Positions 24,283 to 32,853 are shown, counted from the stretch's first letter. The stretch is DNA of 64,000 nt from an uncultured Mucilaginibacter sp. (GCF_937859865.1 NZ_CALMAT010000009.1:1-64000); one strand, 5' to 3'. Numbers and translations: made by a program. The notes: generated by a model from the sequence alone, not told the origin.

Positions 24283-24723
24283 ATGAAATATAGAATAATA
24301 ATTGCCGCTTTTCTGCTGGTTTTTGCCGCTTGCAAAGACACCAAAACCGATGAGAAAAAGCTGGAGGCCGAAGTGATGGAAATGCACGAAAAAGTGATGG
24401 CCGACGGCGAAACCGCGATGCAAAACAAAATGAAATTAGATATACTGATCCTGAAAAAAGATAGTGTAAAAAAAGCATTTCCAAGTTTGGATACTTCCGC
24501 AGAGAATAAAACGATGCGCAATTTGAGCAGCCGGATTTTGAAAACAGATGATGCGATGAGCGACTGGATGCACAATTACAACCCAGATTTTACAGGAAAA
24601 CCACACCAGGAAGTGATGGATTACCTGGCGCAGCAAAAAAAGATCGTCGGCCAAATCAATACAGCTTACAATTCCGTTATCCAGGAATCAAACCAATACT
24701 TGTTAAAATTTAAAAAGAAATGA
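24283..24723 (+). CDS. Small helical lipoprotein of unknown function
   Basis: 146 residues with a lipoprotein signal (IIIAAFLLVFAAC) and then a strongly helical, charged, Met-rich body (EVMEMHEKVMADGETAMQNKMKLDIL, SDWMHNYNPDFTGKPHQEVMDYL). Similar proteins are annotated 'viral A-type inclusion protein' in Bacteroidota, a name without functional meaning. Several Met and His residues would suit a copper-handling role, but this is speculative. Its stop overlaps the SCO start by four bases. Confidence 0.75.
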   Translation: MKYRIIIAAFLLVFAACKDTKTDEKKLEAEVMEMHEKVMADGETAMQNKMKLDILILKKDSVKKAFPSLDTSAENKTMRNLSSRILKTDDAMSDWMHNYNPDFTGKPHQEVMDYLAQQKKIVGQINTAYNSVIQESNQYLLKFKKK

Positions 24724-25382
24724 AGAAGTTAAAATTAATAGGGCCTGCGCTCATTGCCCTGCTGGCTTTTGCGGCCTGCCAAAATAAAGTTAAAGAAACA
24801 AAACTGCCTATTTACGGTGAGCGGCAACCGATCACCAAAACAGTTGACGGGAAAACATTTACGGATACGGTTTACGCTACCATTCCGCCCTTTAGTTTTG
24901 TTGACCAGAACCGCGAAACCATCAGCGAAGAAAACCTGCGCGGCAAAACCTATGTGGCCGATTTTTTCTTTACTTCCTGCCCTTCGATTTGCCCAACGAT
25001 GCAGCGCAACATGCTTTCGGTTGCCAAAGCTTATCAGGGCAAACCCAATTTTAAACTGGTTTCTTTTACGATTGACCCGCGGCACGATACCATTCCGGTT
25101 TTAAAAAATTATGCGGAGAAGCTGGGCGCAAAAGCCGATCAGTGGTATTTTTTGTTAGGGAAAAAGGAAGATGTTTACCAATTGGCCGAAAAGAATTATT
25201 TGGTTTCGGTAGCCGAAGACAAACGGGCGAAGGGCGGTTATGTGCACCAGGGCTGGCTGGTTTTGGTGGATAAAAAAGGCCGTGTCCGTGGCGCGTACGA
25301 CGGCACCGACAAAAAGCAGGTTGACCAGTTGATTGTGGATGTAAAGCTGCTGATGGACGAAGACGAAAACCAGAAAGCATGA
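24720..25382 (+). CDS. SCO1/SenC family copper chaperone
   Basis: 220-residue lipoprotein (AFAAC) with a thioredoxin fold. The copper ligands are visible: the CxxxC of TSCPSICPTMQRN and the distal His of GGYVHQGWLVLVDKKG. SCO proteins deliver copper to the CuA centre of cytochrome c oxidase or act as thiol reductants for it. It overlaps its neighbours at both ends (ATGA junctions), so it is translated with them. This is the strongest copper clue in the locus. Confidence 0.93.
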   Translation: MKKLKLIGPALIALLAFAACQNKVKETKLPIYGERQPITKTVDGKTFTDTVYATIPPFSFVDQNRETISEENLRGKTYVADFFFTSCPSICPTMQRNMLSVAKAYQGKPNFKLVSFTIDPRHDTIPVLKNYAEKLGAKADQWYFLLGKKEDVYQLAEKNYLVSVAEDKRAKGGYVHQGWLVLVDKKGRVRGAYDGTDKKQVDQLIVDVKLLMDEDENQKA

Positions 25383-25804
25383 AACGTTTGATGGTTCTCC
25401 TTTTACCTTTCACCTTTATCCTAACTACTTTTTTCCTTTCCTGCCAAAGCGAGGCCGAGATTGAATACAAGCGTTATTTTATCCAGGGAAGGAATTTGTA
25501 TCAAACCAACTGCAAAAACTGCCATGCCGAAAACGGTGAAGGTTTGGGCGAACTTTTTCCGCCGCTAAAAGAAGCAGATTATCTCAAAAAAAACAAAAAC
25601 CAGTTGGCATGTATCGTTCAAAACGGTCTGAAAGGAACGATCAGCGTAAACGGAAAAACTTACAATGCACAAATGCCAGCGCAAACGCAACTGGCGCCAA
25701 TTGAAATTGCCGAAGTGATTACTTATGTAACCAATGCTTTTGGCAACCAGCAAGGTTTGTACGAGGTGGAAAAAGTAAACGCCGACCTGAAAATTTGCAG
25801 GTAA
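25379..25804 (+). CDS. Mono-haem c-type cytochrome
   Basis: 141 residues. N-terminal signal (LLPFTFILTTFFLSC, possible lipobox), haem site CKNCH at about residue 43, GEGLGELFPPLKEADYL, and a probable axial Met in YNAQMPAQTQL. This is a class I periplasmic cytochrome that could accept electrons from a dehydrogenase or feed an oxidase. Its stop codon TAA (25802-25804) forms the first bases of a motif core. Confidence 0.92.
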   Translation: MKRLMVLLLPFTFILTTFFLSCQSEAEIEYKRYFIQGRNLYQTNCKNCHAENGEGLGELFPPLKEADYLKKNKNQLACIVQNGLKGTISVNGKTYNAQMPAQTQLAPIEIAEVITYVTNAFGNQQGLYEVEKVNADLKICR

Positions 25805-25815
25805 AAGAAGCATTT
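25790..25815 (+). repeat. Motif copy overlapping the cytochrome stop codon
   Basis: AAAATTTGCAGG then TAAAAGAAGCAT (core 25802-25813). The gene's TAA is the TAA of the core. The rest of the gap to 26045 is AT-rich and I see no further signal in it. Confidence 0.85.
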
Positions 25816-26045
25816 GCTAAAATTGTATCAAGTACTGCGATAATAAAGCAACCCTAATTTCAGCAAATATTTATGGCAGTATTTACTTGAAGATAGAAGG
25901 ACTTTTATGTTGGCAGAAACTTTAACATCCGTAATGAAAATCTTACTGTTCTAATTACCGGGAAAATAAAACATTACCGATAATTTATGCTTATTTAGGC
26001 AAACCGAAACTTACATAATCTTTTAACAAAACAATTATTACCGAT

Positions 26046-27338
26046 ATGCTAAATTTAAAAACTCACTTTTTAAGTAATTTCAAGGTATCTGCCACAAAAA
26101 TTGCCATTCCGGTTTGTATCGCTTTAAGCACTTTGGCCCAACTTTCAAACGCGCAAACAGCCGTTAAAAATGCAGGTTTAAAAACGCCGGAAGGTTTTTC
26201 GGCAACTATTTTAGCCAGCAACTTGGGCAGCGCAAGGCATTTGGTTGTTACGCCGCAACACGATATTTATGTACGTTTGGCGCGGCCGGTAAATGGAAAA
26301 GGAACGTTGGTTTTGCACGAAAGCGATGGCAAAGCTGTTGTAAAATCAGGTTTTGGAAACTATGGCGGAACCGGGATTTACATCAAAAACGGTTACCTGT
26401 ACGATTCTTCCAACGAAGAAATCTTCCGTTACAAGTTGAATGCGCAGAATGAAGTCATCAACCCAAACGCTCCGGAGAAAATTGTTACTGGTTTGATCAG
26501 CCGTTTTCAGCACGAAACCAAATCTATTTTGGTGGATGACAACAACAACATCTACGTAAATATTGGTGCTTATTTAAATTCCTGCCAGGAAAAAGACCGC
26601 CAGCGTGGTTCGATGGGCGTTAAAGGTTGTCCGTTGTTGGATTCTGCAGGCGGCATCTGGATGTTTAAAACCGATAAGCCAAACCAGCAATTGGGTGATG
26701 GCACACGCTATGCAACCGGTTTGCGCAATGTGGTTGGTTTAGACTGGAACAAACAAGATAACCAGCTTTATGTAATGCAGCACGGCCGTGACCAATTGCA
26801 CGATATTTTCCCGGATATGTACACCGTAAAAGACAATGCAAACCTGCCTGCCGAAACGATGTACGCCTTGAAAAAAGGCGCCAACGCAGGCTGGCCTTAT
26901 ATTTATTACGATCCGATTCAACACAAAGAAATGGTGGCACCGGAATATGGCGGCGATGGAAAAAAATCTACGACCGAATATTTAGAACCTGCCGCCGCTT
27001 ATCCTGCCCACATGGCGCCAAATGGTTTGCTTTTTTACACGGGAAATCAATTCCCCGAAAAATATAAGAACGGCGCTTTTATTGCTTTTCATGGTTCCTG
27101 GAACCGTTCGCCAGAACCGCAAGCCGGATATTTTGTGGTTTTTCAACCGTTTAAGAATGGCAAACCAACCGGCCAATGGGAAGTATTTGCTGATGGGTTT
27201 TCTGGATCGGCTGCACAAACTGCTTCCGGCCGTGCCGAACATCGCCCATGCGGCTTGGCGCAAGGGCCAGACGGTTCGCTTTATGTAACCGATGATTCAA
27301 AAGGAACGCTGTACAAAATCACGTATAAAAAATCATGA
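26046..27338 (+). CDS. PQQ-type sugar (sorbosone-like) dehydrogenase
   Basis: 430 residues with a signal peptide (ending SNAQT). A six-bladed beta-propeller of the glucose/sorbosone dehydrogenase superfamily: GLISRFQHETKSILVDDNNNIYVNIGA, RYATGLRNVVGLDWN, VMQHGRDQLHDIFPD, AFHGSWNRSPEPQAGYFVVFQPF and GLAQGPDGSLYVTDDSKGTLYKITY. It should oxidise an aldose or similar in the periplasm using PQQ and pass electrons to a cytochrome. The cytochrome c gene downstream overlaps it by four bases, which supports this. No PQQ synthesis genes are in the window. Confidence 0.87.
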   Translation: MLNLKTHFLSNFKVSATKIAIPVCIALSTLAQLSNAQTAVKNAGLKTPEGFSATILASNLGSARHLVVTPQHDIYVRLARPVNGKGTLVLHESDGKAVVKSGFGNYGGTGIYIKNGYLYDSSNEEIFRYKLNAQNEVINPNAPEKIVTGLISRFQHETKSILVDDNNNIYVNIGAYLNSCQEKDRQRGSMGVKGCPLLDSAGGIWMFKTDKPNQQLGDGTRYATGLRNVVGLDWNKQDNQLYVMQHGRDQLHDIFPDMYTVKDNANLPAETMYALKKGANAGWPYIYYDPIQHKEMVAPEYGGDGKKSTTEYLEPAAAYPAHMAPNGLLFYTGNQFPEKYKNGAFIAFHGSWNRSPEPQAGYFVVFQPFKNGKPTGQWEVFADGFSGSAAQTASGRAEHRPCGLAQGPDGSLYVTDDSKGTLYKITYKKS

Positions 27339-27790
27339 AGCCTTTTTTGTTAACCTTGTTTGTGCTTTTTTCAACCCACATTATTTTTGCACAGGTAAAA
27401 AAAGCACCAGCGCATAAACCTGTTGCCAGTAAAAACAGAATCGAAATTTCGTCGGCCTCAAAAGCTTCGATGACGAACGGGCAAGCAATTTATTCCCAAA
27501 GCTGTGTTTCCTGCCATCAGCCGGACGGTTATGGCGTGCAGAACATGAACCCGCCATTAATTAAAACCAGTTACGTTTTGGGCGATAAAACCCGGTTGAT
27601 CACTATTCTTCTAAAAGGTTTGAGCCACCAGGAAATTGACGGCAACATGTACCAGAACGTGATGCCCTCGCACGATTTTTTGACCGACCAGCAAATTGCC
27701 GATGTACTGACTTATGTGCGCAACAGTTTTGGCAACAAGGCAAGCGCGGTTACAGAACCGGAAGTGAAGGCATTGAGGGCGAAAAAGTAA
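27335..27790 (+). CDS. c-type cytochrome, partner of the sugar dehydrogenase
   Basis: 151 residues: signal peptide (LLTLFVLFSTHIIFAQ), haem site CVSCHQPDGYGVQNMNPPL at about residue 57 and an axial Met in QNVMPSHDFL, then TYVRNSFGN. Its ATG overlaps the dehydrogenase stop (ATGA). It resembles the earlier cytochrome of the locus (similar DQQIADVLTYVRNSFGN / EIAEVITYVTNAFGN endings), so the two may be paralogues. Confidence 0.92.
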   Translation: MKPFLLTLFVLFSTHIIFAQVKKAPAHKPVASKNRIEISSASKASMTNGQAIYSQSCVSCHQPDGYGVQNMNPPLIKTSYVLGDKTRLITILLKGLSHQEIDGNMYQNVMPSHDFLTDQQIADVLTYVRNSFGNKASAVTEPEVKALRAKK

Positions 27791-27820
27791 ATTTGCACAA
27801 ACCTATCTCACCAATTTTTA

Positions 27821-27884
27821 TAGGGTAAAAGAAGTATTTATAATCCTGCCGCTTAGTGCGGCAGGATTTTTTATTTGGAGAAAA
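27821..27884 (+). terminator. Terminator of the dehydrogenase/cytochrome operon, preceded by a motif
   Basis: A full motif (CCAATTTTTATAGG then GTAAAAGAAGTAT, core 27836-27847) is followed by AATCCTGCCGC-TTAGT-GCGGCAGGATT (27852-27878) and a T-run. The 11-bp GC-rich stem is perfect. Confidence 0.9.
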
Positions 27885-28015
27885 TATTATTTCCATAATT
27901 TGTTCAAGTCAACACACATCTGCATTTTGACTAAAACAAAAGGTGTTTTCACTAAATCTATTTTTGAATGGATGATGAGCTTTGTACCATCAACAAAAAG
28001 AAAAAATAATTTATT

Positions 28016-28996
28016 ATGAAAGCGATTAGAATTCATGAATTTGGCGGGCCAGAGGTAATGAAACTGGAAGAAGTAGAACGCCCAGTTCCCGCAGCCGATG
28101 AGATTTTAGTGAAAGTATATGCCAGCGGCGTAAACCCTGTAGACTGGGTAGTCCGTAATGGCGGAAATGATTTTTTAAAGCCTTACTTAACGCTGCCTAT
28201 GACATTAGGCTGGGACGCAGCAGGCATTGTAGAAGAAACAGGCAGCGAGGTAACTGAACTAAAAAAAGGGGATGAAGTGTATGGTATCCCTAATTTTCCC
28301 GGCAGCAATGGAAGTTATGCGGAATATTGTGCTGCAAAAGCAAGTCAGTTCTCGGTAAAACCAAAGAGTATTTCTTTTAATGAGGCAGCAGGTGTGCCTT
28401 TGGTTGGGCTTGTGGCCTGGACGGGTATTTTTGAGTTGGGAAAGCTGCAGGCTGGGCAACGCATTCTCATTCACGGAGCATCTGGTGGTGTTGGAAGTTT
28501 TGCAGTACAGTTTGCAAAAGCAAAAGGTGCTTATGTTATCGGCACCGCTTCGGTCGGCAACTTGGATTATTTAAAGCAGATCGGTGCTGATGAAGTGATT
28601 GATTACAGAAGCCAAAAGTTTGAAGACTTGTTGCAAGACATTGACCTTGTGTTTGACGCTTCGCCGCTTCGTGATAATAACGACAGAATGAAATCTGTTG
28701 GCGTATTAAAAAGTGGCGGGATTTTGGTGAGTGTAAACGTTGATTTTCCATTTGATGAAACGGTTTTAGAAGCTTTAAAGAAAAAGAACGCGAAAGGTGA
28801 ACTTCTTTATGCACAAATGAACCATCGGGAATGGTTAACAGAAATTGCCCAATTAATTGATAAAGGCAAGGTGAAGGTTACCATCAGTAAAGTTTATCCT
28901 TTGGAACAAGTTGCCGAAGCGCACCGTGAAAGCGAAACCTTTCATGTGCGTGGCAAGTTGGTGTTGGAAATCAAAAAAGAAGACGGCCGGGCATGA
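28016..28996 (+). CDS. Zinc-independent MDR-type NADP oxidoreductase (quinone reductase-like)
   Basis: 326 residues: MKAIRIHEFGGPEVMKLEEVERPVP (GroES-like fold), SGVNPVDWVVRNGG, and the NADP site ILIHGASGGVGSFAVQFAKAKGAYVIGTAS. No catalytic zinc ligands are apparent, so it belongs with quinone or enone reductases. It overlaps an AraC-family gene by four bases. TATTTTTG (27959-27966) is a possible -7 element upstream. Confidence 0.92.
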   Translation: MKAIRIHEFGGPEVMKLEEVERPVPAADEILVKVYASGVNPVDWVVRNGGNDFLKPYLTLPMTLGWDAAGIVEETGSEVTELKKGDEVYGIPNFPGSNGSYAEYCAAKASQFSVKPKSISFNEAAGVPLVGLVAWTGIFELGKLQAGQRILIHGASGGVGSFAVQFAKAKGAYVIGTASVGNLDYLKQIGADEVIDYRSQKFEDLLQDIDLVFDASPLRDNNDRMKSVGVLKSGGILVSVNVDFPFDETVLEALKKKNAKGELLYAQMNHREWLTEIAQLIDKGKVKVTISKVYPLEQVAEAHRESETFHVRGKLVLEIKKEDGRA

Positions 28997-29901
28997 AGCA
29001 TTTTAAAACCATAAGCGAATTTCACCAGTTTAGAAATTTGCCCAAACCCCAACATCCGTTGATTAGCGTAATAGATGTTGCAACCGTTTCGCATTTGCAT
29101 AGCGATGAGCCGATGAATTTGTTGTTAGATTTTTATTCTATTGGCGTAAAAAGAATGTCCGGCGTTAAAGTAAAATACGGGCAACAACCATTTGATTTTA
29201 ATGAAGGCGTAATGTCTTTCATGTCGCCAAATCAAGTTTTTAGTATTGCGCTTGATAACAAAGCTGAAGCATTAAAACAGTCAGGGTGGGTGATCAACAT
29301 ACATCCTGATTTTTTATGGGATACGCCATTGGCCAAAACCATCAAGCAATATGATTTTTGGGATTATTCGCTTAACGAAGCCTTATTCCTTTCCGAAAAA
29401 GAAGAAGCTGTCATCAATAATATCATCCTTAATATCCAGCAGGAATATCATTCCAACATCGACAAGTTTAGCAAAAGCATTATCATTTCCCATATGGAAA
29501 CCCTGCTCAATTATGCCGACAGGTTTTACCATCGGCAGTTCATCACCAGGGAAAAAGCCAATCACCAGATACTGGAACGTTTGGAAAAATTGGTTAGCGC
29601 GTATTTTAACAGCAACGATTTAATCAACAGGGGTTTGCCAACCGTTCGATATGTTGCCGAACAATTGCATCTTTCGCCCAAGTATTTGAGTAGTTTGTTA
29701 CAGGTATTGACAGGGCAAAACACCCAGCAGCACATCCATGAAAAGTTGATTGAAAAAGCCAAAGAAAAATTGTCAACCACCGATCTGTCTGTGAGTGAAA
29801 TTGCTTACGAGTTGGGATTTGAACATTTGCAGTCGTTCAGCAAGTTGTTCAAAACAAAAACAAACCTTTCGCCTTTGGATTTCAGAAAATCATTTAACTA
29901 A
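28993..29901 (+). CDS. AraC-family transcriptional regulator
   Basis: 302 residues. The N-terminal part is a cupin-like sensor (KVKYGQQPFDFNEGVMSFMSPNQVFSI), and the C-terminal third has two helix-turn-helix units (VRYVAEQLHLSPKYLSSLLQ and DLSVSEIAYELGFEHLQSFSKLFKTKTNLSPLDFRK). It is translationally coupled to the oxidoreductase, so it probably regulates that operon in response to a small electrophile or similar. The target is inference. Confidence 0.92.
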   Translation: MKHFKTISEFHQFRNLPKPQHPLISVIDVATVSHLHSDEPMNLLLDFYSIGVKRMSGVKVKYGQQPFDFNEGVMSFMSPNQVFSIALDNKAEALKQSGWVINIHPDFLWDTPLAKTIKQYDFWDYSLNEALFLSEKEEAVINNIILNIQQEYHSNIDKFSKSIIISHMETLLNYADRFYHRQFITREKANHQILERLEKLVSAYFNSNDLINRGLPTVRYVAEQLHLSPKYLSSLLQVLTGQNTQQHIHEKLIEKAKEKLSTTDLSVSEIAYELGFEHLQSFSKLFKTKTNLSPLDFRKSFN

Positions 29902-29904
29902 GAC

Positions 29905-30096
29905 TTTTAATCCCACTAAAGTTTTAGCCTGTTTGTTGCACCTATAAAATTCTAAAAAAAGGTTGATAAAAGAAGCATCAAGAGGGATAAGCATACTTCT
30001 TTTATCAACCTAAATCTTAACTGAGTCCGTTGATTGAAACGAAAGGATCACAAATCCTTAGCTCAAGGGGCCAGGGTTGCAAACCCTGACCAGCAG
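29905..30096. repeat. Composite palindromic repeat, copy A
   Basis: From TTTTAATCCCACT through a motif hairpin to GGATCACAAATCCTTAGC and GGGTTGCAAACCCTGACC. At its centre AGGTTGATAAAAGAAGCAT (29960-29978) pairs with ATACTTCTTTTATCAACCT (29993-30011), 19 bp with one G-U. About 190 bp are shared with copy B (32854-33080) and partly with copy C (34407-34556). Copy A and copy B bracket the IS1-containing island. Confidence 0.85.
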
Positions 30097-30148
30097 AATA
30101 TTATATTGGTGCTTTGCTATTATATCGATACAAAAATTATAATAACTA

Positions 30149-30177
30149 CTGATTTCTGTGTGATAAAAGAAGCATGG
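30149..30177 (+). repeat. Dispersed motif copy at the island's left end
   Basis: CTGATTTCTGTGTGA then TAAAAGAAGCAT (core 30164-30175). Confidence 0.85.
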
Positions 30178-30201
30178 AAACTAAACTGAATAAAATATAA
30201 A

Positions 30202-30235
30202 AAGGAGCTATCCCTGAATTTTGGGATAGCTCCTT
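30202..30235 (-). terminator. Terminator of the beta-barrel pseudogene
   Basis: AAGGAGCTATCCC (30202-30214) and GGGATAGCTCCTT (30223-30235) form a perfect 13-bp stem with an 8-nt loop. On the minus strand a T-rich tract follows. Confidence 0.9.
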
Positions 30236-30249
30236 GCGCATTGTAAAAA

Positions 30250-30881
30250 TTATTTTTTGTTCCTGCCAAAATCTATTCCAACACCTAAATAGGTAAAATT
30301 TAAAGGTTTATCTTGACCACCTGGGAAGTTGTTAGAAGTGTTTGCTGTTATTCCGAATTTTGGTGAAATAATTAAATTTTTATTGAGGTGGATCTTTACA
30401 ATATTAAATTCGAATTTTATGACAAATACTTTTCCTATATTACCATATTGACTATTGTTTAAATTAGTTTCAAATTCTTCCTCAAAATAAAAACCATTTT
30501 TTTTGCTTCATTATTATCATACTTTATACCTAAAATTAGCGGATCAATAATGGACATAGGATAAAATGTTATGCCACCACCCAAACAAACTAAATTTAGA
30601 TTAGCATAAGAATTTTTACCCGGCATTGTATTATAGTCAGTAATTGCATTTAAGGAAATTACTTTACCTAAAGAAAACTCTCTTCGTGCGCCAATAGAAT
30701 AATAACTTTTAAATTCATCCTTAGTAGGACTACCGCCTGGTAATCCTAATCTACTGACTACACTAAATGTTGACCTTTCTATTTTATAACTGTTTTGTGC
30801 TTTACTTTCTAAGCAGCATAAAATTAATACTAAGCAGATAAAATATTTGTACATATTTTTATTGTAAATAAATTTGATCAT
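30250..30881 (-). pseudogene. Outer-membrane beta-barrel protein gene with a frameshift at an A8 tract
   Basis: The track ORF (30459-30881) starts with a signal peptide (MYKYFICLVLILCCLESKAQ) and shows alternating beta strands (YYSIGARREFSLGKVISLN, NLVCLGGGITFYPMS). It goes out of frame at eight consecutive A residues (minus strand; T8 at 30497-30504). The other frame continues GFYFEEEFETN... and ends with the typical barrel closure LGVGIDFGRNKK at 30250-30252. Restored length is about 210 residues. Its first ATG overlaps the preceding stop as ATGA. It could be a sequencing error, a dead gene or a slippage-switched gene. Confidence 0.8.
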
Positions 30882-31832
30882 CTAAGTGCCCATTTCCATA
30901 AATTGGTATGATAAATCATTCGATCCAAACCATATGCTGCACCTCCTACTGCAGTAAAACTGGCGTATTCCCCCTTATCTGTTCCCGATGGATCAGTCGA
31001 TGCAAACCCAGAGCCTAAAACTGCACCTACTGCCGCTGATGCAATCACTACAACTGCTGTTACTACAGTTGCAGCAATAATTTTTGCGACCTTGGTTACG
31101 ACTTTAAATATACTACTAAAAAACCCATTAACCTTTACATTGTTAATTGATTGTACTGATAAATTATTAGTTCCTTGTTCCGTTAAAAAAGCTCTGAAGT
31201 CTATAGTATTAACCATTTGAAGGGCATAGCTTGAAGCAACTAGGATATTGGTTTGTTCATTAGGGTTTAAAGAAATTGAATTTCCAACATTGTACATATA
31301 ATTATTTATCGCCACAGTAGCCTTTAACTTTATAGAATTATAATAATCATCCTCGTTAAAATTTGTTGTGTCCACACTATTATAGATATAATTATTCATC
31401 TCAGTATCTGCAATAGTTTTTAATGTAGCTGAAATGCCATTTATACTTTCTCGAACGGCAGGTGATGACTTTAATGCGTCAGTTATTCCGTTTAGATCAC
31501 AAAATGCAGTTAGATCAGAATGGATTTTTTGGAATAAAATTTCAGGAGTAGAATTATTAAAATCTTCTGTCGTAGTGGTAAATGTAGGATTATAATTTTG
31601 ACTCATAATGGGGTCAGGGGCATAGTAAGCAGCTACCCCTGAATCTCCATAATTATCGTGCATGAACGCTAATCCATAATAATCATTTTCGTTTTGGTAA
31701 GTATTAACTTTTAAATTACTTGTTTTTTGTGACCTTTTTTTGTTAATAAAAGCTGCGAGGTTGTTTACATTTTTGGTTGTGTTAATAAAAGTATGATGGG
31801 CTAAAATAGCAGCAGGGCTGCCGAAGTTTGTT

Positions 31833-32548
31833 GGTTGTGAAATCAAACAAAACAGTTGGCTGCCCCCGCTGCCATAGTGGCAAGGTAGTAAAAAACGGGA
31901 AGAAAAAGACAGGTTTTCAAAATTTGCTTTGCAAGGATTGTAGCCTGCAGTTCCAGGAAGAATACCTTTACTGGGGCGCAGACCACAAGAACAAGGGTTT
32001 GTTAAAGCGGATGCTTTTGAGGGGCAGTGGCGTAAGGGACTGTGCTGTTGTACTGGGCATAAGTGCGAACTGCGTGCTCAGAAGTATTTTAAGCATGGGC
32101 AAAGCTTCTGAAATCAAGCCGAAACGTAGTTCGTACCACCTGGTTCAGATAGATGAACAGTGGTCATATGTAGGAAATAAACAAAGGAAAGTGTGGCTGC
32201 TGTACGCTATTTGTAAACAAAGTGGTGAGATCATAGCGGCAAGCTGGGGCAAAAGGGACAAGCGGAATATAAAAGCTTTGCTAAAAAAGCTGCAGGGGCT
32301 GGAAATCGGCTTTTTTTGTACCGATCACTGGGGTGCATTTGCACAAGTGCTGCCAAAAGAAAAACACATTATAGGCAAAAAACACACAAAAAAGATAGAA
32401 GGGGTAAATACATGGTTCAGGACAAGGCTAAGAAGGCTGGCAAGACGGACAGTTTGCTTCTCGAAAAAGCTTATCTACCACTATTCAATTATGAAAACTG
32501 CTATCTACGAACGAAATATTAGATCATCATACATTTGAAAACACAACC
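31833..32548 (+). mobile_element. IS1-family insertion sequence
   Basis: 716 bp bounded by inverted ends GGTTGTGAAATCAAAC (left) and, reverse-complemented, GGTTGTGTTTTCAAAT (right). The ends share GGTTGTG-n3-TCAAA. It carries a single transposase ORF. I find no 8-9 bp target duplication: the left flank reads ...CGAAGTTTGTT and the right ACATTTTTTATT. Confidence 0.85.
31837..32538 (+). CDS. IS1-family transposase, single-ORF form
   Basis: About 233 residues. An N-terminal zinc finger (CPRCHSGKVVKNGKKK...LLCKDCSLQF), a helix-turn-helix region (GVRDCAVVLGISANCVLRSI), then the DDE-type domain: IDEQWSYVGNK, FFCTDHWGAF, KKHTKKIEGVNTWFRTRLRRLARRT. In enterobacterial IS1 these parts are two frames, insA and insB, joined by frameshifting, whereas here they are one frame. 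The start is uncertain: GTG at 31837 lies inside the left IS end, and no ATG is available upstream. Confidence 0.9.
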   Translation: MKSNKTVGCPRCHSGKVVKNGKKKTGFQNLLCKDCSLQFQEEYLYWGADHKNKGLLKRMLLRGSGVRDCAVVLGISANCVLRSILSMGKASEIKPKRSSYHLVQIDEQWSYVGNKQRKVWLLYAICKQSGEIIAASWGKRDKRNIKALLKKLQGLEIGFFCTDHWGAFAQVLPKEKHIIGKKHTKKIEGVNTWFRTRLRRLARRTVCFSKKLIYHYSIMKTAIYERNIRSSYI

Positions 32549-32853
32549 ACATTTTTTATTACTTCACTTTTATCAAAAGTTGTTTTAGTTTTTGATGCAA
32601 TTTTTTCATCATTATTTTCTTTTTTACAAGAAGTAACAAATACTGAAAATAAAACAACCAAGATAGTACTGTTAAAAAATTTAGTTTTCATGTTTTTTAA
32701 AATTTAGTAGATTTTTTAATACGTTCTTTAATTTTCGTTGTACGTTTTAGTTTTCTTTTCCTGCCATATTTTCCCTCCTTTTCTTATGCAATTTATAACA
32801 AAAAAATTACAAATAAAATAATAATTAAATATTTAATGATTTGTTAATACTAA

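Larger units (their letters stand above)
30878..32691 (-). pseudogene. Lipoprotein gene interrupted by IS1
   Basis: The 5' part (32691-32549) encodes MKTKFFNSTILVVLFSVFVTSCKK with a clear lipobox, and then about 24 residues to SEVIKNV. The 3' part (31832-30878) continues TNFGSPAAILAHHTFINTTKNVNN for about 318 residues. Joining the two flanks of the IS directly restores the frame. The protein is Asn/Thr-rich and ends with a long hydrophobic Ala/Val/Gly segment (KIIAATVVTAVVVIASAAVGAVLGSGFA) before LWKWALR. I do not recognise the family. It precedes, and is coupled to, the beta-barrel gene. Confidence 0.8.

Noticed and set aside
26665-27288. Antisense ORFs over the sugar dehydrogenase
   Set aside because: Mirror frames of a high-quality gene with catalytic motifs; nothing supports translation.
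31837-32538. IS1 transposase produced by programmed frameshifting
   Set aside because: Zinc-finger and DDE parts are in one continuous frame, so no shift is needed here.
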